A stretch of 64,000 bases of DNA, taken from Uruburuella suis. Lineage in GTDB: Bacteria; Pseudomonadota; Gammaproteobacteria; Burkholderiales; Neisseriaceae. A model generated the notes under the pieces. It was given only the letters and a program-made list of their open reading frames with translations. It was not told the DNA's origin and did no database searches. Shown here piece after piece: positions 25,271 to 34,700 of the stretch; within the stretch, counting starts at the first letter, position 1, and each line of letters opens with the position of its first letter. Made by a program: the position numbers and the translations under genes. The DNA lies in the NCBI RefSeq assembly GCF_004341385.1, contig NZ_SLXE01000006.1:1-64000 (forward strand), read 5' to 3'.

Positions 25271-26203
25271 ATGATGAAAAAATCACAACTCAATTCGCCG
25301 CTGTTTTCCGATTATTTCAATACTTGGGTGGCAACTTATAAAGAAGGCGCGATTCGTTTGGTCACGATGAAAAAATACCGCGCCACGCAGCATTGGATCA
25401 AAACGCTCGCCCCCACATTGCGTATTGGCGATATCACTCGGATTGCCTATCAGAAATTGCTCAATGATTATGCGCAAACGCACGAACGGCAAACCACGCT
25501 GGATTTTCACCATCAGCTCAAAGGCGCCATTCTCGATGCAGTGGATGACGGTTTGCTCGATAGCGATCCGAGTCGCAAAGCCATTATCAAAGGCAAAACA
25601 CCGAGAGGCAAAAAAATCAAATACCTTAATCAGTTTGAGCTACAGGCTTTACTGAATAGCTTGAATTTATCGCCAACGCTGAATTGGGACTGGTTTATTC
25701 TGCTGGTGGCCAAAACGGGGATGCGGTTTTCAGAAGCCTTGGCTGTGACGCCGGCCGATTTTGATTTTGCGCACCAAACCTTGCAAGTGAATAAAACTTG
25801 GAATTACAAGGAAAAAGGCGGCTTTTCGCCCACCAAAAACCGTTCATCGGTGCGCAAAATCCAGATTGATTGGCAAACCGTAATCCAGTTTTCACAGCTG
25901 GTGAAAAACCTGCCGCCGGAGCAGCCGGTATTTCACCATCCAAACCCGATTTACAACTCCACTATCAATGGCATCTTGGCGCGCTTATGCCACAAAGCCA
26001 ATGTTTCCGCCATTACCATTCACGGTCTGCGACATACCCATGCTTCATTACTGCTTTTTGCCGGTGTGTCGATTGCCAGCGTGGCCAGACGGCTGGGGCA
26101 TTCAAGCATGACCACTACGCAACACACTTATATCCATATTATTCAGGAACTTGAAAATCAGGACACCGATATTGTGATGCGGCATTTGGCCGGACTTTGC
26201 TAG
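25271..26203 (+). CDS. Tyrosine recombinase of the type I restriction locus
   Basis: 310 residues, phage-integrase family. Catalytic residues: Arg in TGMRFSEAL, HGLRHTHAS, LGHSS and the nucleophile Tyr in TQHTYIHI. N-terminal 110 residues form an arm/core-binding domain. ATG 25271 or 25274 both follow AAAGGA. It is convergent with, and overlaps by 4 bases, specificity cassette A. Recombinases in this position in other genera (for example PsrA, CreX) rearrange hsdS genes. It is unrelated to the short-spaced housekeeping XerD at 4.4 kb except in catalytic motifs. Confidence 0.92.
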   Translation: MMKKSQLNSPLFSDYFNTWVATYKEGAIRLVTMKKYRATQHWIKTLAPTLRIGDITRIAYQKLLNDYAQTHERQTTLDFHHQLKGAILDAVDDGLLDSDPSRKAIIKGKTPRGKKIKYLNQFELQALLNSLNLSPTLNWDWFILLVAKTGMRFSEALAVTPADFDFAHQTLQVNKTWNYKEKGGFSPTKNRSSVRKIQIDWQTVIQFSQLVKNLPPEQPVFHHPNPIYNSTINGILARLCHKANVSAITIHGLRHTHASLLLFAGVSIASVARRLGHSSMTTTQHTYIHIIQELENQDTDIVMRHLAGLC

Positions 26204-26748
26204 CGGCAGCAGGCGGATATTGTGTCCGCCTGCTTTATTTTTGACGCTTTTTTATACACGGGCTTACGTTGATGAGAAGCGATAGCCGCGTCCAGCTGCC
26301 GGAAAAAATTGCCGATGGCGGTTTGTTCTTGTTCAGATGGCATTGAAGAAGTAACTTTATTAATCGTAGCTTTTGATAAACTCGGAACACCTGTTGATTC
26401 ATCTTTGCTCTTCCAATCAATTTTCTGGAAAACTGAAAACATAAAATCCAGATTATTATTTTTTCTTGGTAGTGCATAGAACAAGGTATCCACAGTCCAA
26501 AATGGTGCTTTCAAAATATAAGGTTTATCAATTGTCCCTTTTCGACCAATACCAATTGCATCTTCGAGATAAGAAAGTGCTTCATTGATACTTAACATAT
26601 ATCCACCTGTTCCATAAACAGGAATATCTCCATCGGATAGATGTTTATAGTCTCTACCTGAACAAACATTTATTACCTCTCCCAGCTTTCGCTGTTCCCA
26701 AGCGTGTGTCTTTTGCCGTTTAAATTTCGGGAATGATTTCACACACAC
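26200..26748 (-). pseudogene. hsdS half-cassette A (silent specificity domain)
   Basis: About 182 codons covering one target-recognition domain. It starts at the conserved AWEQRKLGEV, has a unique middle (GRDYKHLSDGDIPVYGTGGYM...), and ends with EQEQTAIGNFFRQLDAAIASHQRK followed by an unrelated tail. The only start is a GTG inside the inverted repeat; no promoter or ribosome site is evident. The conserved ends match those of the expressed hsdS, so this looks like a donor cassette rather than an independent gene. Confidence 0.8.
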
Positions 26749-26778
26749 TTGGGAACAGCGAAAGCTGGGGGAAATTCT
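26682..26778. repeat. Inverted repeat joining the two hsdS half-cassettes
   Basis: CCCAGCTTTCGCTGTTCCCAAG at about 26681-26702 is inverted at about 26750-26771, each encoding WEQRKLG of its cassette. About 48 bases separate the arms. The same block occurs in hsdS at about 29478-29499 and 30082-30103. Confidence 0.85.
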
Positions 26779-27259
26779 AGAAATAAATCAAATTCCAGTT
26801 CCGAAGCCCTCAGGCTCATATATTCGTTTAGGTATAAGAAGTCACGGCAAAGGCACATTCCATGAGCAGGTAGAGGCAGGCTCAGGGTTGGCAGTTGATA
26901 CTATGTTCAAGGTAGAAACGGATAATTTAATTATTAACATAACATTTGCTTGGGAGTTGGCATTGGCTGTAACCGATGCTGAAGATGCTGGAAAGCTGGT
27001 TTCGCACAGATTTCCTCAATATAAATTCAAAAATCAATACTCACCTACTTTCTTTAAGAATTTAATATATGACAAAAGATTTAAAAGTGATTTGATGCTT
27101 GCTTCACCAGGTGGTGCAGGGAGAAATCGAGTTTTGAAAAAATCTGAATTTTTAGATATTGAAAGAACTGTACCCAAACAAATTGAAGAACAAACTGCCA
27201 TCGGCAACTTTTTCAGGCAGCTGGACGCGGCTATCGCTTCTCATCAACGTAAGCCTTAA
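26720..27259 (+). pseudogene. hsdS half-cassette B (silent specificity domain, opposite orientation)
   Basis: An open frame without an ATG reads THTWEQRKLGEILEINQI and continues through a distinct recognition domain to EEQTAIGNFFRQLDAAIASHQRKP and a stop. It lies back to back with cassette A and points at hsdM. The recognition domain differs from A and from both domains of the expressed hsdS. It needs recombination into hsdS to be expressed. Confidence 0.8.
27186..27257. repeat. ~65-base recombination repeat at the cassette B end
   Basis: Encodes AIGNFFRQLDAAIASHQRK. Inverted relative to 26269-26332 (cassette A), 28992-29060 (hsdS 3' end) and 29599-29670 (hsdS centre). A and B copies differ at only about three positions over about 70 bases; the hsdS copies differ slightly more. 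These are likely crossover sites. Confidence 0.8.
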
Positions 27260-27312
27260 AAATCAAACCGCCATTGTGGGTGTATCCCGCAATGGCGGTT
27301 TGCGCATAAATT

Positions 27313-28911
27313 TTAAATTTTCACGCCCAATAATCTTAATTGCTGCTGGATTTCCTGTTCCAGCCGGGCAATTTCGCGATTGTCTTCGGCCAGCTGTTGC
27401 AAAACCAGATCCAAATCAATCTGCTCCTCCTCTTCAAAAGTATCCACATAGCGAGGGATATTCAGGTTGAAATCATTTTCCTTGATTTCTTCAATCGAGG
27501 CGACATAGGCATATTTTTCAATATCTTGCCGTGCTTTATAGGCTGAAATGATTTTTTCTATATGCATATCGCTTAATTTATTTTGATTTTTATCTTTTTC
27601 AAAATCACGGCTGGCGTCGATAAATAAAATATCCTTGTTTTGGCGGTTTTTCTTGAATACCAGAATGGTGGTGGGAATACCTGTGCCGTAAAACAGATTG
27701 GCAGGCAAGCCGATTACGGTATCAAGATAATTTTTTTCGATAACGGTTTGGCGGATATGGCCTTCTGCCGCGCCGCGGAACAACACGCCGTGCGGTAGCA
27801 CAATGGCCATGGTGCCGCTGTCGTTTAGATGGTAGATGCTGTGCAGGATAAAGGCGTAATCGGCCTTGGATGAGGGGGCCAGCTTGCCGTAGGGGCTGAA
27901 ACGGGGGTCTTTCAATTTGGTGTCGGCATTATCCCATTTGGCCGAATAGGGCGGATTGGCCACCACGGCATCGAAAGCGCGCGGTTGATCCACGCCTTTA
28001 TCGTCCGGGCCGTCCGGCCAATCGCTCTCCAAGGTATCGGCATTGTGCAGGGTCATATTGTGATAATTCACCCCGTGCATCATCAAATTCATCCGTGCCA
28101 AGTTATAAGTGGTGGTGTTCAGCTCTTGCCCGTAAAATTTGATGGCGCCTTCTTTTTCGCCGCCGGGCAGCTCGCCGCGCACGGTAAGCAGCAAAGAGCC
28201 TGAGCCCATGGCCGGATCGTACACCGCAAAAGCCTGTTTGGATGCCGCCACATTGTGGGTAACCAGCTTCGCCAATATCTTGCTGACTTGGTGAGGGGTA
28301 TAGAATTCCCCCCCTTTTTTACCCGCCGAGGCGGCAAACTGGCCGATGAGGTATTCATAAATTTCACCGAGAATATCTTTGCCGTCATCTCCCTTGTATT
28401 GCACGCTATCCACCAATTTTGCAATACCATTCAATGCTTTGGCGCGGGCGATGGTGGAATTGCCTAAGCGGGAATCGCCCAAATTGATGTCGTTAAACAG
28501 GCCGCTGAAATCCTGATAGGCTTCTTTATTTAGCTCGGCGTTTTTATTGAAGCTGTCGAATAGGGTTTGGTAATCGCTTGGAACTACCTGATTGTTATCG
28601 ATTTTCTCAATCAACGATGCCCAGGTGTTTTCCGGATTGATGGCATAGCCCAAAGTGGCGGAAATATCCTGCAAGTAATCGTCCAGATCATCGCCTGATG
28701 CCTGTGCTTTATAGGCTTCATTCAGCGATTGTCCCTCCATCAAATCCAGCACATCGCCACCCAGCAGGTAGGCTTCTTGCCGTTCGGATAAATAGCGGTA
28801 AAACATAAAGGCCAAAATATAGTTTTTGTATTCCGAGGCGTCCATATTGCCGCGCAATTCATTGGCCATGGCCCATAGCTTGGCGGTAATAGTTTGTAAA
28901 TTATTGTTCAT
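27313..28911 (-). CDS. hsdM: Type I DNA methyltransferase subunit HsdM
   Basis: 532 residues, N6-adenine methyltransferase subunit. N-terminal HsdM_N domain (about 1-140). SAM-binding motif VYDPAMGSGSLLL and catalytic NPPY in VVANPPYSAKW, with family block GGEFYTPHQVSKILAKL. The C-terminus has a coiled-coil-like region (LQQLAEDNREIARLEQEIQQQL) that would contact HsdS. It lies 27 bases downstream of hsdS, the reverse of the usual M-then-S order. Confidence 0.96.
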   Translation of the reverse strand: MNNNLQTITAKLWAMANELRGNMDASEYKNYILAFMFYRYLSERQEAYLLGGDVLDLMEGQSLNEAYKAQASGDDLDDYLQDISATLGYAINPENTWASLIEKIDNNQVVPSDYQTLFDSFNKNAELNKEAYQDFSGLFNDINLGDSRLGNSTIARAKALNGIAKLVDSVQYKGDDGKDILGEIYEYLIGQFAASAGKKGGEFYTPHQVSKILAKLVTHNVAASKQAFAVYDPAMGSGSLLLTVRGELPGGEKEGAIKFYGQELNTTTYNLARMNLMMHGVNYHNMTLHNADTLESDWPDGPDDKGVDQPRAFDAVVANPPYSAKWDNADTKLKDPRFSPYGKLAPSSKADYAFILHSIYHLNDSGTMAIVLPHGVLFRGAAEGHIRQTVIEKNYLDTVIGLPANLFYGTGIPTTILVFKKNRQNKDILFIDASRDFEKDKNQNKLSDMHIEKIISAYKARQDIEKYAYVASIEEIKENDFNLNIPRYVDTFEEEEQIDLDLVLQQLAEDNREIARLEQEIQQQLRLLGVKI

Positions 28912-28938
28912 GGTGAATTCTCTTGTGTAATTGGTTGT

Positions 28939-30162
28939 TTATACAAACATTTGTTGCAATAAACCCTTTTTTAGGGCTTGCATATGTTCGAGTTTACGTT
29001 GATGAGAAGCGATAGCCTCGTCCAGTTGCCTGAAAAAGTTGCCGATGGCGGTTTGTTCAGATAGGGAAGGCAAGTAAATTTTACGTTTTCTAAAGTCCGT
29101 AAAATCAAAAACTAATTTTTCGATATCAATACCATAAGAGCTCAAAAAGAAATGCTTATACATCTCTTTCCGTGCTGATAACAAAGATAAAAATTGAGTA
29201 TTAATAAGATGATTACTAATAAGAACAAGATATTCATTTGAAACTATTGCATTATCTAGGGTTGAAGGCACTAAACCATTTGCCCCATGTATAACTTGCC
29301 TTTTTGAAATAACATAATCATCACATTTTACTGAGAAATAATTTTTTACCAATATTTCTTTCCCTCGCAATCTTCCTCGAGACACTATTCCAGCATTTCT
29401 TCTCTTTACAGTTAGCAATTCATAGTTATATTCATCAATTAAAATTACTGGTCTTTTTTCTTCCTGTAACACATCCCCCAACTTTCGCTGTTCCCAAGCA
29501 TCAGTAAAATTCGGGAATCTAAGCTCCGGAAATGCCTCTCCATCCTTGGGAAACATTTTTTGCAGTAAACTTTTCTTTAATTCCTTTACTCTCTCCAACT
29601 TACGCTGATGAGAAGCGATAGCCTCATCCAGCTGCCTGAAAAAGTTGCCGATGGCGATTTGTTCTTTTTCAGATGGCATAAACACGTCCATTTTCACTAA
29701 TTGATTTTTAGAAACTTCTAAAAATGTTGAGCCGGAAGCATTTTTGAGTGCAAAGTCTTTTATCCTTTTACCCATCGAATATAGAAAATAGATATTTATT
29801 CCATCTCGTACAATAAAAGATTGGAAACCTTGATTTGTAGCTCCTTGTTTTTGAAGGATTGCCATATCTCCAATACCAGCGCGAGATGTAAACAAAATTG
29901 TTTTATTCGCAGGTAGTATTTTTGCTGAACTTTTCTCTAACCCCAAAGTTGTAATTTTTTTGACACTTCCATTGGCATAAACTTTAGCTCCAATTTCAGT
30001 AGGTGAATACCAATCAATATCTCCATTCCAGTATGCTGAGTTTGTTGTTTCAGGTGTTCCCCCACCCACAATGTCCACTACGTCCCCCAGCTTTCGCTGT
30101 TCCCAAGTGTCATTGAAGCCGGGGAAGCGTAATCTTGGCACTTGTTGCTTATTTTTTCCCAT
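28939..30162 (-). CDS. hsdS: Type I specificity subunit HsdS (expressed copy)
   Basis: 407 residues with two target-recognition domains. Domain 1 runs from TWEQRKLGDVV (about 17) to EQIAIGNFFRQLDEAIASHQRKLE (about 165-188). A spacer helix RVKELKKSLLQKMF and LRFPNFTDAWEQRKLGDV (about 225) start domain 2, which ends with a second FFRQLDEAIASHQRKLE and LKKGLLQQMFV. This internal symmetry is normal for type I S subunits. AAGGAAAT precedes the ATG. It overlaps the 3' end of the short RhuM gene by 14 bases. Conserved blocks at DNA level match the silent cassettes. Confidence 0.95.
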   Translation of the reverse strand: MGKNKQQVPRLRFPGFNDTWEQRKLGDVVDIVGGGTPETTNSAYWNGDIDWYSPTEIGAKVYANGSVKKITTLGLEKSSAKILPANKTILFTSRAGIGDMAILQKQGATNQGFQSFIVRDGINIYFLYSMGKRIKDFALKNASGSTFLEVSKNQLVKMDVFMPSEKEQIAIGNFFRQLDEAIASHQRKLERVKELKKSLLQKMFPKDGEAFPELRFPNFTDAWEQRKLGDVLQEEKRPVILIDEYNYELLTVKRRNAGIVSRGRLRGKEILVKNYFSVKCDDYVISKRQVIHGANGLVPSTLDNAIVSNEYLVLISNHLINTQFLSLLSARKEMYKHFFLSSYGIDIEKLVFDFTDFRKRKIYLPSLSEQTAIGNFFRQLDEAIASHQRKLEHMQALKKGLLQQMFV

Positions 30163-30679
30163 TTTTATTTCCTTGAATGCGTTTCACCGCTTTATCAAAA
30201 TCCGAGGTGATTTTTTGCTGCTTATTGTATGCCTGATAGACTTCAACCGCTCTTTGTGCCGCTTGTTCACGGCTGATTTTGCCTTTGTGCGGCAGAATGT
30301 CATAACGGTTAAAACTTAAGAAATCATCAATGCTTCTGGCAAAATCCTGCATACCCAATAAATGTTTGTCTTCCAGCAGACGCCCTACATAATCGAAATA
30401 GGCGGTAGCCGACGGAAATAATGGCATCAAAATTGTAGTGTTCAATTTTCCGCGTAACCTGTCTGCTGCTTCTTGGCGAACTATTCGGAATTTCCGAATA
30501 GTTGGATTTTGTTCTAACTCGCCACTTTCAAAGATATTTTTCAAGTGTTCGTTAATGGTCGGTACGCTGACGGAAAACAATTCGGCAATACTTTTTTGGG
30601 TCGCCCACAGGGTTTCGTCTTGAACCAATACTTCGGTCTGCCCATCCTCAGCATAAATTAAAAATTGTATTTCATTCAT
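30149..30679 (-). pseudogene. Shortened RhuM-like protein gene (internal deletion)
   Basis: 176 codons. Residues 1-75 match the N-terminus of RhuM (AEDGQTEVLVQDETLWATQKSIAELFSVSVPTINEHLKNIF) and the last 90 match its C-terminal region (FLSFNRYDILPHKGKISREQAAQRAVEVYQ...FDKAVKRI). The central region seen in the neighbour at 30702-31700 is missing. The frame is intact with a ribosome site (AAGGGG, 6 bases before ATG 30679), so a product may be made. It could be a natural short form; I favour an internal deletion. Confidence 0.65.
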
Positions 30680-30701
30680 TTTCATCCCCTTATTTATAAA
30701 C

Positions 30702-31700
30702 TCATCCGCCCTTGGCTTTTTTTGCCGTTTGCTCGAGGGATTTCAAGTTTTCCAAATAATCTTTTTCCACTTGAGTCAGGGTTTTAGCTTGGAATTTTTG
30801 ATATTCCACTTCAACTTTTTTCTCCATTTGTTGATGAGAGATTTTGCCTTTATCTGTTAACAACACTTCGCCGGTTGCCATCAAAACCTTGTCAACATGT
30901 GCAATCCAATCGTGCATGGTCATGGCAGCTTGTCTATCGGCTTGGCGTTCGGCAAAATCCAAATAACCTGAAACCAACTGGTTTAAGCCTTTTAATTCCG
31001 CTTCTGACAGGTAGTTTTTGGCGGTTTTGGCTTCTTTTAATGTGGGCAATTCGCCGTTGAATAACTTCAACCCCATAAAATTTTGTTCGGCATTCACGCG
31101 CTCATAAATTAACTCTGCTGCGGTATGCTGATGAATGGCGTAGTGCATTTTATTTTGTATCGTGGCAAAAAATTGTTTGGCTTCGTCTGCCTTACCGTTG
31201 TAATCTTGGCTGGTTGCAAATAAATCCAATATCTGGCGGTAAAACACTTTTTCACTGGAGCGAATATCTCGGATCCGCTCAAGCAATTCTTTAAAATAGC
31301 CGCCACCGCCCAACTCTTTTAAGCGGCGGTCATCCATTGCAAAGCCTTTGACTAAATATTCTTTTAATACATTGCTTGCATAGTGGCGAAATTGTGCACC
31401 GCGCACTGAACGTATCCGATACCCAACGGCCAAAATCATATCCAGATTGTAATAAGCGATTTGCCTCTGAATGCTTCGTTCGCCCTCGTTTTGAACTGTC
31501 AACTGATAGTTGACAGTTGAATCTTCCACCAGCTCACCATCGGCAAAAATCGCTTTGATGTGTTTACTGATATTTTGCTTGCTGGTTTGAAACAGCTCTG
31601 CGATTTCCAATTGGTTTAGCCATACGGTGCCGTCTTGCAAATGCAATGAAATCTCGGCTTTACCGTCTTCGGTGTTATAGATGATCATTTGCTTATTCAT
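30702..31700 (-). CDS. RhuM-family protein in the type I restriction operon
   Basis: 332 residues. RhuM (virulence protein RhuM, from a Salmonella pathogenicity island) is often found inside type I restriction loci; its activity is unknown. The N-terminus resembles a winged helix (VWLNQLEIAELFQTSKQNISKHIKAIF), followed by the family core YYNLDMILAVGYRIRSVRGAQFRHYASNVLKEYLVKGFAMDD. The C-terminus is helical. AAGGAG precedes the ATG, and the gene is 10 bases after hsdR. Confidence 0.85.
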   Translation of the reverse strand: MNKQMIIYNTEDGKAEISLHLQDGTVWLNQLEIAELFQTSKQNISKHIKAIFADGELVEDSTVNYQLTVQNEGERSIQRQIAYYNLDMILAVGYRIRSVRGAQFRHYASNVLKEYLVKGFAMDDRRLKELGGGGYFKELLERIRDIRSSEKVFYRQILDLFATSQDYNGKADEAKQFFATIQNKMHYAIHQHTAAELIYERVNAEQNFMGLKLFNGELPTLKEAKTAKNYLSEAELKGLNQLVSGYLDFAERQADRQAAMTMHDWIAHVDKVLMATGEVLLTDKGKISHQQMEKKVEVEYQKFQAKTLTQVEKDYLENLKSLEQTAKKAKGG

Positions 31701-31710
31701 GGCTTGCTCC

Positions 31711-34700
31711 TTATTGGTTTTCTGCCATTTCGTCGGCCAGCTGGTAAATGGCTTGGCGCAAATCGTTGCGATAGCGGATTTTGTTTAAATCGCGGATTTC
31801 CGGCTCGCGCGCCAATAGGCGGTAGTTTTTGCCGGCTTCGGTAATCAGGTCGCGCAATTGGCCGGTGCTGTCCAAATCTTGCATGCCGTATTGGTGGCGG
31901 GAAAACATCTCGCGCATTTGGGTGTTGTTGATGGCATCGGTAATGCCCCATTTCACTCTGAAGTCAATCAGGATATGGTCGAGTATTATCTTATTGGCTG
32001 CCTGAATAATGCTGTCGCTTTCGGTTAGGTTTTCAACCGGGTAGTGTTCAGCCTGATAGCTGCCGTTATAGATGGCGGTGGCGGCATTGGTGATTTCTTT
32101 AGCATGGCCGCGGTCTTCCAGCCCGCTGGCAAAGCGGTTGATGTCTTCGCGGGTGTGTGCGGCGGCTTCCATTTTTTGCTCGTGCACTTCGTTCAGCAGG
32201 CGCGTCACCAGCTCGGTGAGGTAGTCGTAGTCGATTTTGACGTCTTTCACATGGGTCATGCGCAATTCGATTTGGTGCAGCGGAATTTTCTGGGTTTCGG
32301 CCAAATGCGCTTTCAGATCGTTGGCCAGCACGGTGGTGAGCATGGTTTCCTGTTCGGCATTCATGCCCAATGCGGCCAGCAGTACTTCGGGCTTGTCGTA
32401 ATCAAAGCCGATTTCACCGGCTTGCGCTTCCGGATTGTATTGTTTGAGCTGGCTCATGCCATTGTTGTAGGCACGCAGTAATTCCACCATGTGATCCTTG
32501 GCTTTTTCAGACGGCGGTAAGTTGTTGAAGCCGTCGGTCAGCTCAGCCAGCTCTGCCACCACGGCTTTTACTTCGGCAAGCAGCTCATAAAACGGCTTGG
32601 CCAAAAGACCGTCTTTTTCATTGCTTATGCGTTGCTCGTCGGGCGACAAGATGGCGGAATCTTTGTTGGCATAAATGGCCAGCGCTTCATTCATCAGCTT
32701 TTCGTTTTGTGCCGGCCATCGGTAATTCACGACGCGCCCCCACGGTTTTTCTTTCATGTCGGCAATGCGGTTGGTGCGCGAATAGGCTTGTATTAAGCCG
32801 GCGCCTTTTAAAGTGCGGTCAACATAAAGCGTGTTTAATTCGGGCGCATCAAAGCCGGTGAGCAATTGATCAACCACAATCACCAAATCGAGAAAGTTTT
32901 TATCAGCGGCGGATTTGTTCAGACGGCTGGTCACATCTTGCGTATAGCCCGCCACATCATCCATGCCGAAATGGATGCCGAATTCTGCTTCATACGCCGC
33001 CATGGCTTCTGACAAACCGCGATTGGTTGCCAGCATATTGTCGTTGTTGCTGGTGTTGTGGCTGAAGGTAATCGCTACTTTCAGGGTGGGCAAGCCTGCG
33101 GCCTTATGCTCCTGATTGACGCGCTGGAATTCGCGGAAATACATCATCGCCATCGGCGTGCTGGCTTTGCCGCCGCCCACATGAGTGGTGAACAGGGCAT
33201 TGTATTTGCCGTCGTTGGAGCGGTTGCGCCAGTTTTTGAAAATATCGGCCACCACCAGGCGCACATGCTCGATGTTTTCATCGTAGAAGCTCGGTTCCAC
33301 GGCATCGTCCATGTCTTCTTGGGTGAGGTTGTCGATTTTTTGGCGGATTTTTTCTTCCGTCCAATTCGGATTGCGTTCACGATAAAAAGCGGGCAGATAT
33401 TGGCTTTTCATCTGCACTTCATCGATGGTGGTTTCAAAATCCACTTTGAAGCCAAGCACATTGCGGTCGGCAATGGCTTCGCGGATGGTGTAGGCGTGCA
33501 GCAGCGGGCCGAAAATATCTTCGGTGCGCAAGCCTTTGGTGGTGTCGTCAAACATGGGTGTGCCGGTGTAGCCTATCCAGGCGGAGCGTTTGAAGGCTGC
33601 CTGAATGGCTTTAAAGCTATCTCCGCCGGTGGAGCGGTGGGCTTCGTCTACAATAAACACGATGTTTTTGTCGGGCGCTTGAAAGTGCTTGCGTTTGATT
33701 AAGGTGTCCAGCTTTTGCACCGAGGTTACGATAATGTCGTTGCCACGGCTTTTGAGCTTGCGGCTTAAATCGGTGGTGGTGTTGGTGCTCTTCACCATGC
33801 CGTTTTGGGCGATATCGGCCACATCGCCGTCGGGGTCGTAGGCTTGGTAGTTTTCGCTGGTTTGGCGGGTGAGGGCGATGCGATCCACCACAAACACCAC
33901 TTTGTCGACATGCGGCATGCGGCTGGCCAGCCAGGCGGTTTTGAAGCTGGTGATGGTTTTGCCCGAGCCGGTGGTGTGCCAGATATAGCCCACTTTGTTG
34001 CTGCCCAATTCAAAGTCGATCTGTTTCAAATGGGTAATGACTTTTTGGGTGGCATACACTTGATAAGGGCGCATCACTCTGAGCGCCTGCTTGTTTTTGG
34101 TGCCGTCCAAAATCATGTAATTGGTGGCCATTTGGTGTGCCATCGGGATGCTCAGCATGGCATCGGCAAAGGTTTTCCAATCGCGCACAATGGCGTTGTC
34201 GCGGTTTTGCCAGTTGAAGGCGAAATCTTTGTTGAATTTGTCGGCGGTGGTGTTGGCCATGTATTTGACGTTGTTGGGCGTGATGGCCACCAAGATTTGT
34301 AAGGTGGAAAAAATATCGCGATACTGGTTTTCGTCGATGTATTGGTGCATCTGATTGAGCGCTTCGTTCACATCGCGGGTGTCGCGCTTCTCTTCAATCT
34401 GAATCACCGGCAGCCCGTTGATCAGCAAGGTGGTGTCGAAGATGCGGTTTTGCTTGCCGATGATTTTGGCCGGGCGGCGGATTTGGTTCACTACCTGATA
34501 AACGGTGTCGCCCGCGCCGACTTGTTTTTGGTCGAACACGGTGAGAAACACATGGCGGCCATCGTCCAGATCAATTTCAATTTGCGACACGCCATTTAAG
34601 CCGTAGAGAAATTGCCCGGCCAGATAGGGCGTGTGCAGCTCGGAAATAATTTTTTTTACCTGATTGAATTCCACCACACTCAAAGGGTGATCCAGAGTGT

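Noticed and set aside
26682..26778. Replication or phage attachment origin
   Set aside because: The inverted repeat encodes the conserved WEQRKLG of both hsdS cassettes, which explains its symmetry.
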